From Candidatus Blautia intestinipullorum (GTDB lineage: Bacteria; Bacillota; Clostridia; Lachnospirales; Lachnospiraceae), in assembly GCA_019120475.1 (NCBI GenBank), contig DWVA01000092.1, positions 1 through 9,325 on the forward strand: 9,325 nucleotides of DNA, in the 5' to 3' direction. The position numbers and the translations under genes are program-made. The notes below the pieces were generated by a model. The model made no database searches and was not told the DNA's origin. It worked only from the letters and a program-made list of their open reading frames with translations. Shown piece after piece: positions 5,357 to 9,325 of the stretch; within the stretch, counting starts at the first letter, position 1, and each line of letters begins with the position of its first letter.

Positions 5357-6826
5357 TTAAATAATGATACACACCAGTCCCCCCTTGCTGTCATTGACGA
5401 TCTTCTGCATCGTATCCTGCAGCTTCACCTGGCTTTCCTCTCCGATGGCGGCGATTTTATTTTTGATCCCGTCCTGTACAAGCTGTTCAATGGATTTCCC
5501 GAAAATATTTGTCTCCCAGATGCTTTCGCCTCGCTCTCCGCTTTCTCCGATATACTGGATCAGATCCTTTGCCTGCTGCTCTGTTCCTACAATGGGGGCG
5601 ATCTCTGTTTCGATATTTGCCTTGATCATATGGATAGAGGGACTTTTCGATCTGATCTTCACTCCAAATTTGTTGCCCTGCCTGATCACAGAAGGCTCCT
5701 CAATCTGGATCTCTGACAGTTCGGGAACCACCACGCCATATCCTGTACCCCGAACCGATTCCAGAGCTGACTGGACTTTTACATACTGTTCTTTCATTTC
5801 CGCCAGTTCTTTCATTGTATGGATAAGATCGTATTCGCTTTCCATGTGGATCCCGCTTAGTTCACTGAGTATCTGATAATAAAACTCGTCTTTTATCTGA
5901 AGGCGGATCCGGATGATCCCGCTTGCCAGACTCACTTCGTCCAGAAGAGTTTCCTGCACATAAGGTCCTTCCAGCTTTACCGCTTCCTTTGTTACGTCGC
6001 GGATATGAACCAGCTTTTTCATCAGCTCCCTGATCTGGAAAATGATCTGATTTTTCAGTTCATGCTCCGCCGGCAGCATTTCTACCCACTTGGGAATATA
6101 GAACTGGATTTCGCTGACCGGAAATTCATAGAGAACACTTTCCAGTATCCGGGCAATGTCCTCTTTTCTGAGCTGCTCGCAGTTTGCCGTTACCACTGTC
6201 ACCCCATACTTCTCCTGGAGTTCCCTTGCCATACTGAGAGTTTCTTCACGGTAAGGCATCTGGGAATTCAGAAGGATCAGAAAAGGCTTTCCCTGCTTTT
6301 TCAGTTCTTCTACCGTTTTCTCTTCCGCCTCCAGAAAATTTTCTCTGGGAATCTCTCCAAAACTGCCGTCTGCAGTAACCACAAGCCCTATGGTGGAATG
6401 TTCCCGGATCACCTTTCCTGTGCCGATCTTGGCGGCCTCATGGAAGGGAATGGCGTTTTCAAACCATGGCGTTTTCACCATTCTTTCTTTTCCTTCCTCT
6501 ATATGGCCGGAAGCGTCCTTTACCAGAAACCCCACGCAGTCGATTAGCTTTACCCGGACGCTCTGTTCCTCCCCCAGTTTTACTGTCACTGCCTCCCTGG
6601 GGATAAATTTAGGTTCCACAGTTGTGATCAGTTTTCCTGAACCGCTTAGCGGAAGCTGATCTCTTACCTCCGCCTGCTTCTCCGGATCCATTCCCGGAAG
6701 CGCAAGCAGTTCCATAAAACGCCGGATAAAAGTAGACTTTCCTGTACGGACCGGTCCTACTACGCCTATGTATATATCTCCTCCGGTACGCGCCTGGATA
6801 TCATGGTAAACCTGAAAATTTTCCAT
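5357..6826 (-). CDS. spoIVA: Stage IV sporulation protein A, spore coat basement-layer ATPase
   Basis: A 489-residue protein that, in Bacillus subtilis, is made in the mother cell, binds the forespore surface through SpoVM and polymerises by ATP hydrolysis into the platform for coat assembly; it is also needed for cortex. The sequence follows the family throughout. It begins MENFQVYHDIQARTGGDIYIG, with the Walker A GPVRTGKS (24-31), the TTVEPKF sensor region (about 68-74), LIDCVG (95-99), KTPWFENAIPFHEAA, EHSTIG, QGNKFGVKIRSKSPSIHMIK, and the conserved end GGLVCIII. Length is near the Bacillus protein (492). I start at ATG 6826, which has AAGGGGG seven bases upstream and matches the Bacillus N-terminus; an in-frame ATG at 6862 has no ribosome binding site. 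Sigma-E control is expected from the family. The ribosome binding site lies in an inverted repeat (6834-6888). Its presence implies a spore former. Confidence 0.98.
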   Translation of the reverse strand: MENFQVYHDIQARTGGDIYIGVVGPVRTGKSTFIRRFMELLALPGMDPEKQAEVRDQLPLSGSGKLITTVEPKFIPREAVTVKLGEEQSVRVKLIDCVGFLVKDASGHIEEGKERMVKTPWFENAIPFHEAAKIGTGKVIREHSTIGLVVTADGSFGEIPRENFLEAEEKTVEELKKQGKPFLILLNSQMPYREETLSMARELQEKYGVTVVTANCEQLRKEDIARILESVLYEFPVSEIQFYIPKWVEMLPAEHELKNQIIFQIRELMKKLVHIRDVTKEAVKLEGPYVQETLLDEVSLASGIIRIRLQIKDEFYYQILSELSGIHMESEYDLIHTMKELAEMKEQYVKVQSALESVRGTGYGVVVPELSEIQIEEPSVIRQGNKFGVKIRSKSPSIHMIKANIETEIAPIVGTEQQAKDLIQYIGESGERGESIWETNIFGKSIEQLVQDGIKNKIAAIGEESQVKLQDTMQKIVNDSKGGLVCIII

Positions 6827-6833
6827 AAAAATG

Positions 6834-6888
6834 CCCCCTTGCATATACTCACACAATCCCATGTATTGTTACAAATATATGCAGGGGG
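6834..6888 (-). promoter_or_regulatory. Inverted repeat covering the spoIVA ribosome binding site; possible attenuator
   Basis: On the - strand CCCCCTGCATATA (complement of 6876-6888) pairs with TATATGCAAGGGGG (complement of 6834-6847): 13 pairs with one bulged A, around a 28-base loop. The distal arm contains the AAGGGGG ribosome binding site and is followed by CATTTTTATG, so an RNA including both arms would hide the site and resemble a terminator. An RNA starting inside the repeat would lack the upstream arm. The regulatory role is inference. Confidence 0.55.
6874..6881 (-). promoter_or_regulatory. Candidate sigma-E -10 element of spoIVA
   Basis: CATATATT on the - strand (complement of 6874-6881) matches the sigma-E -10 consensus CATACA-T at all but one position. 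Transcription would begin near 6867, giving a leader of about 40 bases. No convincing sigma-E -35 was found at 13-15 bases upstream, so this rests mainly on the -10 match and the known control of spoIVA. Confidence 0.3.
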
Positions 6889-6924
6889 AATTTGATTCAT
6901 GTCTTGATTTTATTAGGGCGCTTT

Positions 6925-7119
6925 TCACTTCTCCTTCGGCTCGGTTTTCAGCGGAACGATCTCCTCTGCCTCAAATACATATCCGCAGGAACATTCCGTA
7001 GGCTCAATGATCTTGCCTCTGGAAGTAAATACCTCCACTTCTTTTCCGCATTTCGGGCAAACCCTTTCCTCAAGCACTGAAGTTCTGTACTGGCTTTCAC
7101 AGCCGTCCATAACTGCCAT
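6925..7119 (-). CDS. Small zinc-ribbon protein, unknown function
   Basis: A 64-residue protein with CPKCGK at 21-26 and ECSCGY at 42-47, a Cys4 zinc ribbon (CxxC...CxC) probably folding around one zinc; an extra Cys lies at position 7. The rest is charged with an acidic-to-basic C-terminus (EAEEIVPLKTEPKEK). There is no signal or membrane segment. Start ATG 7119 has GGAGG seven bases upstream; a second ATG three codons in is less well placed. It has a strong vegetative-type promoter and lies 98 bases upstream of spoIVA in the same direction with no separate terminator other than the inverted repeat at 6834-6888. Proteins of this shape occur as small nucleic-acid or protein-binding modules; no specific family was recognised. 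Confidence 0.8.
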   Translation of the reverse strand: MAVMDGCESQYRTSVLEERVCPKCGKEVEVFTSRGKIIEPTECSCGYVFEAEEIVPLKTEPKEK

Positions 7120-7158
7120 TATTTTTCCTCCTTTTTTCGCTCCATTTTTTATAGTTCA

Positions 7159-7188
7159 AGTATATTACTTTAAACTCCCCTGTGTCAA
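7159..7188 (-). promoter_or_regulatory. Sigma-A promoter of the zinc-ribbon gene
   Basis: On the - strand: perfect -35 TTGACA (complement of 7183-7188), an 18-base spacer and -10 TATACT (complement of 7159-7164). The start falls near 7152, about 33 bases before the ATG. It diverges from the serpin promoter some 40 bases away. Confidence 0.8.
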
Positions 7189-7225
7189 CCAGATATAGTA
7201 TAATTACAGACAGAAGTACGCTTTT

Positions 7226-7234
7226 TGTTACAAT
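7226..7234 (+). promoter_or_regulatory. Extended -10 promoter of the serpin gene
   Basis: TGTTACAAT at 7226-7234 fits the extended -10 pattern TGnTAnAAT. The -35 at 17 bases (ACAGAC, 7206-7211) is weak, as is usual for extended -10 promoters. The start would be near 7241, about 30 bases before the serpin ATG. A further TATAAT at 7199-7204 has no suitable -35. Confidence 0.5.
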
Positions 7235-7262
7235 AATGAAAATTTATATAGAAAGGTCGGGT

Positions 7263-7274
7263 ATGAACTTATGA
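7263..7274 (+). CDS. Three-codon leader ORF overlapping the serpin start
   Basis: ATG AAC TTA TGA at 7263-7274 encodes Met-Asn-Leu. The best ribosome binding site in the leader, GAAAGG at 7251-7256, sits six bases before this ATG but 14 bases before the serpin ATG at 7271. The stop TGA (7272-7274) overlaps the serpin ATG (7271-7273) as ATGA, the arrangement used for termination-reinitiation. It may be chance, with ribosomes using the longer spacing directly. Confidence 0.35.
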   Translation: MNL

Positions 7275-8467
7275 AAAAAAGCAGACAACGCCGCAAATTT
7301 TTCTCAGGGATTCTTTTTTCCGCCGCCTGCATGGGCTGTGTCATGATCACGCCTGTATCCGCCGCCGTCTCTTCCCAGGACGCTGTCACTGATTTTTCCG
7401 TCCGGCTTTTTCAGGCGTCCAGAACGCCCGGGAGCAGTACTCTTGTTTCTCCCTTTTCCGTATTGTCCGCTTTGTCCATGACTGCAAACGGAGCCCACGG
7501 GAATACCCTTGCACAGATGGAAGAGGTTTTTGGAATTTCTGTGGAAGAACTGAACGATTATTTCCGGAAATGCCTGTCTGAACAGGGCGGCAGTCTTGCC
7601 GCTGCCAATTCTATATGGCTGAATGAACAGAGCGGTCTTCTGGCAAGTCCGGAATTTACCGAAACAGTTACGGACTATTACCACTCTGAAGTATTTGAGG
7701 AACCTATGAACGAAGAGACGCTGGAAAAGATCAACGGCTGGGTGGACGAAAAAACAGAGGGCATGATTCCGGAAATTCTGGATGAAATTCAGCCGGATAC
7801 CCTGATGTACCTTCTCAATGCCCTTTCCTTCCAATCAAAATGGGAAACAGTTTACGGAGCTGACGACGTATTCAGCGGAACCTTTACGGAGGAAGACGGA
7901 ACAGAGCGGGAAACAGATATGATGCGTTCCACAGAGTCCGTCTGGCTTGAGGGAGAGGGAGCCCAGGGCTTCCTGAAATATTATGAAGGAGGAAGATACG
8001 CTTTTGCCGCTCTTCTTCCGGAGGAAGGCACTTCTCTGGACGACTATGTGGACTCTCTCACCGGCGAAAAGCTTTCGGAAATCCTTTCCCGGAAAAAGGA
8101 AGGATATACCGTCCATGCCGTAATTCCCAAGTTCAGATCTGAAACCAGCAAAGAATTGACCGAAACTCTTAAATCGCTGGGGATCACAGACGCTTTTTCC
8201 CAGCAGGCTGATTTTTCCCGTATGTATGGCACTGCCGGAAATCCCGGAGTAAAGATCAGCGAAGTCATTCACAAAACCTTTATAGAGGTAAATGAACAGG
8301 AGACAAAAGCCGCTGCCGCCACAGAGGTAGGGATTATGGAAACCGCCCTTATTACAGACGATTCAGAAAAATATGTTTCTCTGGACAGGCCTTTCCTTTA
8401 TATGCTTGTGGACTGTCAGGATAATCTTCCTCTTTTCCTGGGCACCATGTATTCTCCTGAAAACTGA
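7271..8467 (+). CDS. Secreted serpin (serine protease inhibitor)
   Basis: A 398-residue serpin, a suicide inhibitor that traps a target protease when its reactive loop is cut. A signal peptide is clear: basic MKKSRQRRK, hydrophobic 11-28, and likely cleavage after A31 in PVSA-AVSS, so it is exported. Family landmarks are VSPFSVLSALSMTANGAHG (59-77), NALSFQSKWETVY (183-195), HKTFIEVNEQET (334-345) and the C-terminal DRPFLYML with LFLGTMYSPEN. The hinge TKAAAAT (345-351) has the small residues expected for loop insertion, supporting an inhibitor. Oddities: P15, normally Gly, is E344, P13 is K346, and the loop before DRPF is about six residues longer than in alpha-1-antitrypsin. By the usual P17-P1 count P1 would be near T358-A359, but this is uncertain. 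Gut clostridial serpins have been reported to inhibit neutrophil elastase-like enzymes; the target here is unknown. Confidence 0.95.
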   Translation: MKKSRQRRKFFSGILFSAACMGCVMITPVSAAVSSQDAVTDFSVRLFQASRTPGSSTLVSPFSVLSALSMTANGAHGNTLAQMEEVFGISVEELNDYFRKCLSEQGGSLAAANSIWLNEQSGLLASPEFTETVTDYYHSEVFEEPMNEETLEKINGWVDEKTEGMIPEILDEIQPDTLMYLLNALSFQSKWETVYGADDVFSGTFTEEDGTERETDMMRSTESVWLEGEGAQGFLKYYEGGRYAFAALLPEEGTSLDDYVDSLTGEKLSEILSRKKEGYTVHAVIPKFRSETSKELTETLKSLGITDAFSQQADFSRMYGTAGNPGVKISEVIHKTFIEVNEQETKAAAATEVGIMETALITDDSEKYVSLDRPFLYMLVDCQDNLPLFLGTMYSPEN

Positions 8468-8500
8468 TGGGACGGCTGTTGTGTTTTCTGTATGGATCAT

Positions 8501-8529
8501 ACAGGGGGCGGAATCTTTCCGCCCCCTGT
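8501..8529. terminator. Strong GC hairpin between the convergent serpin and hydro-lyase genes
   Basis: ACAGGGGGCGGAA (8501-8513) pairs perfectly with TTCCGCCCCCTGT (8517-8529) around TCT. Its place between two converging genes suggests a shared terminator. It lacks an adjacent T run on either strand; on the + strand a run of seven T comes only about 18 bases later. A weaker overlapping hairpin, CTGTAT/ATACAG (8488-8504), competes for the same ACAG. Confidence 0.6.
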
Positions 8530-8544
8530 TCACAATACGGGAAA

Positions 8545-9105
8545 TTATTTTTTTCTGTTTTTCAGATACTCCGCCCTTCCCTCTTCATAGAGATTCCTTC
8601 CTTCGCTGTCAATGATCACTGTCAGAGGCATCTCTTCCACATAGAGTTTTCTCAGCGCTTCAGACTGCAGATCTTCATAGGCGATCAGCTCACAGCGTTT
8701 GATGCATTTCGCAAGGAGAGCGCCTGCTCCGCCAATGGCGCCAAAATAAACGCCTCCGTATTTTTTCATTGCTTCCACTACCTCAGGAAGTCTGGCTCCT
8801 TTGCCGATCATCCCTCTTGTGCCTACAGACATCAGCGTAGGCGCATATGAGTCCATCCTTCCGCTGGTGGTGGGGCCTGCGGAACCGATCACCTGTCCCG
8901 GTTTTGCCGGGGTAGGTCCTACATAGTAGATGGTGGCGTCCTTCGGGTCAAAGGGAAGCGGTTCCCCTTTCGCCAGGGATTCGCACATTCTTTTATGTCC
9001 GGCGTCTCTGGATGTATAGATTTCTCCTGTAAGATATACGGTATCTCCTGCATGGAGACTTCTTGCAAGCTCTTCTGTCAAAGGCAGCGTAATATGTTTT
9101 TCCAT
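8545..9105 (-). CDS. Class I fumarase / L(+)-tartrate dehydratase-type hydro-lyase, beta subunit
   Basis: A 186-residue subunit of a two-chain, oxygen-sensitive iron-sulfur hydro-lyase, which adds or removes water in fumarate-malate interconversion or in tartrate dehydration. Family motifs are GEIYTSRDAGHKRM (27-40), GPTPAKPGQVIGSAGPTTSG (63-82) followed by RMDSYAP, SVGTRGMIGKG (93-103), and YFGAIGGAGALLA (120-132). The length is right for a separate beta chain; in Escherichia coli FumA this domain is fused to alpha. The iron-sulfur cluster is held by the alpha chain. It follows the alpha gene with one base between stop and ATG, so the two are surely co-translated. In anaerobic Clostridia without a class II fumarase this pair usually serves as fumarase, but substrate cannot be decided here. 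Confidence 0.92.
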   Translation of the reverse strand: MEKHITLPLTEELARSLHAGDTVYLTGEIYTSRDAGHKRMCESLAKGEPLPFDPKDATIYYVGPTPAKPGQVIGSAGPTTSGRMDSYAPTLMSVGTRGMIGKGARLPEVVEAMKKYGGVYFGAIGGAGALLAKCIKRCELIAYEDLQSEALRKLYVEEMPLTVIIDSEGRNLYEEGRAEYLKNRKK

Positions 9106-9106
9106 C

Positions 9107-9325
9107 TCAGATCACCTCCGTTTTATGCCGCGTCACATGGCAGCTGATATTGATGGCGCAGGGCATTCCCGCAATGTGGGTAGGCATAGTCTCAATGTTC
9201 AGTCCGATGGCTGTTGTTCTTCCTCCGAAGCCCTGAGGTCCGATACCCAGTTCGTTGATCTTTTCCAGCATTTCTTTTTCAAGATCTGCGTAAAAAGGAT
9301 CCGGATTCTCTGAGTCCACCGGGCG
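9107..9325 (-). CDS. Class I fumarase / L(+)-tartrate dehydratase-type hydro-lyase, alpha subunit (C-terminal part)
   Basis: The last 72 residues are seen, running off the right edge with the frame open to 9325; an internal GTG near 9319 is not the start. The peptide has the alpha-subunit ending: ELGIGPQGFGGRTTAIGLNIE then TMPTHIAGMPCAINISCHVTRHK. Family relatives show GIGPQGLGG and HIASLPVAVNINCHAARHK at the same place. The alpha chain binds the 4Fe-4S cluster; one Cys in INISCH could be of that family's conserved set, but the others lie outside. It ends TEVI-stop, whose codons double as the ribosome binding site for the beta gene. Confidence 0.9.
   Translation of the reverse strand, partial: RPVDSENPDPFYADLEKEMLEKINELGIGPQGFGGRTTAIGLNIETMPTHIAGMPCAINISCHVTRHKTEVI
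9110..9119 (-). promoter_or_regulatory. Ten-base ribosome binding site for the beta subunit
   Basis: GGAGGTGATC on the - strand is complementary over ten bases to the 16S rRNA 3' tail (GATCACCTCC), one of the longest matches possible. It lies within the last codons of the alpha gene, upstream of ATG 9105, and should ensure efficient beta translation in step with alpha. Confidence 0.85.

Noticed and set aside
6005..6547. + strand open frame of 180 codons antisense to spoIVA
   Set aside because: Shadow of a strongly conserved gene; no start signals or recognisable protein.
6827..6862. ATG at 6862 as start of spoIVA
   Set aside because: The twelve extra residues have no counterpart in Bacillus SpoIVA and no ribosome binding site; the sequence is better explained as leader with an inverted repeat.
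3598..7234. TTGTTACAA occurring at 3598, 6866 and 7225 as a shared operator
   Set aside because: The 7225 copy is explained as an extended -10 element; the others lie in AT-rich leaders at inconsistent positions, with no gene in the matching direction at 6866.
7304..7834. - strand open frames antisense to the serpin (7304-7834 and 7835-8272)
   Set aside because: The serpin has a signal peptide and all landmarks in the + frame; the antisense translations have no recognisable features.
1..9325. CRISPR array, tRNA, rRNA, insertion sequence ends
   Set aside because: No regularly spaced repeats, no cloverleaf-like or rRNA-like stretches and no transposase or terminal repeats were found on reading both strands.

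Overview
The window looks like chromosome of a low-to-mid GC, endospore-forming Firmicute, most likely a gut Lachnospiraceae-type Clostridium relative. The case rests on a clear spoIVA gene, a homodimeric eukaryote-like NADP isocitrate dehydrogenase, a two-subunit class I fumarase-type hydro-lyase, strong AGGAGG-type ribosome binding sites, sigma-A promoters close to TTGACA/TATAAT and a secreted serpin of the kind known from gut commensals. The species cannot be named from sequence alone.

Layout from left to right. At 1-94 is the very end of a + strand gene, probably an ABC-F ATPase, closed by a terminator whose stem runs through its last codons. At 119-1330 (-) is icd with a good sigma-A promoter (1416-1444). 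At 1475-2311 (-) is a short subtilisin-family protease with neither signal peptide nor propeptide, so probably intracellular. At 2443-2595 (+) is a 50-residue single-pass membrane protein, divergent from the protease and tail-to-tail with a tyrosine recombinase at 2592-3569 (-). At 3709-5157 (-) is a full-length polyprenyl-phosphate sugar-1-phosphate transferase, the initiating enzyme of a surface polysaccharide, with its own promoter and terminator and no other polysaccharide genes in view. At 5357-6826 (-) is spoIVA, the ATPase that polymerises as the spore coat basement layer. At 6925-7119 (-) is a small zinc-ribbon protein with a vegetative-type promoter. At 7271-8467 (+) is the secreted serpin. 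At 8545-9105 and 9107-9325 (-) are the beta subunit and the C-terminal part of the alpha subunit of the fumarase/tartrate dehydratase-type enzyme.

How the parts relate. Most genes appear to be single transcription units with their own signals; the only tight operon is the alpha-beta hydro-lyase pair (one base between stop and start). icd and the hydro-lyase are both central carbon metabolism but are not linked. The recombinase beside a lone initiating sugar transferase is suggestive, because surface polysaccharide loci in gut bacteria are often rearranged by such enzymes, but no flanking site pair was identified. No CRISPR array, rRNA, tRNA or insertion sequence was seen.

No unmistakable new multi-gene system is present. 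The best leads are small-scale: (1) a long inverted repeat that would pair with the spoIVA ribosome binding site and is followed by a T run, on any transcript entering from the upstream zinc-ribbon gene; (2) a three-codon leader ORF whose stop overlaps the serpin start and which takes the well-placed ribosome binding site; (3) a perfect 11-base-arm palindrome inside the 3' end of the recombinase gene; and (4) the serpin itself, with an unusual Glu at the normally Gly P15 hinge position.
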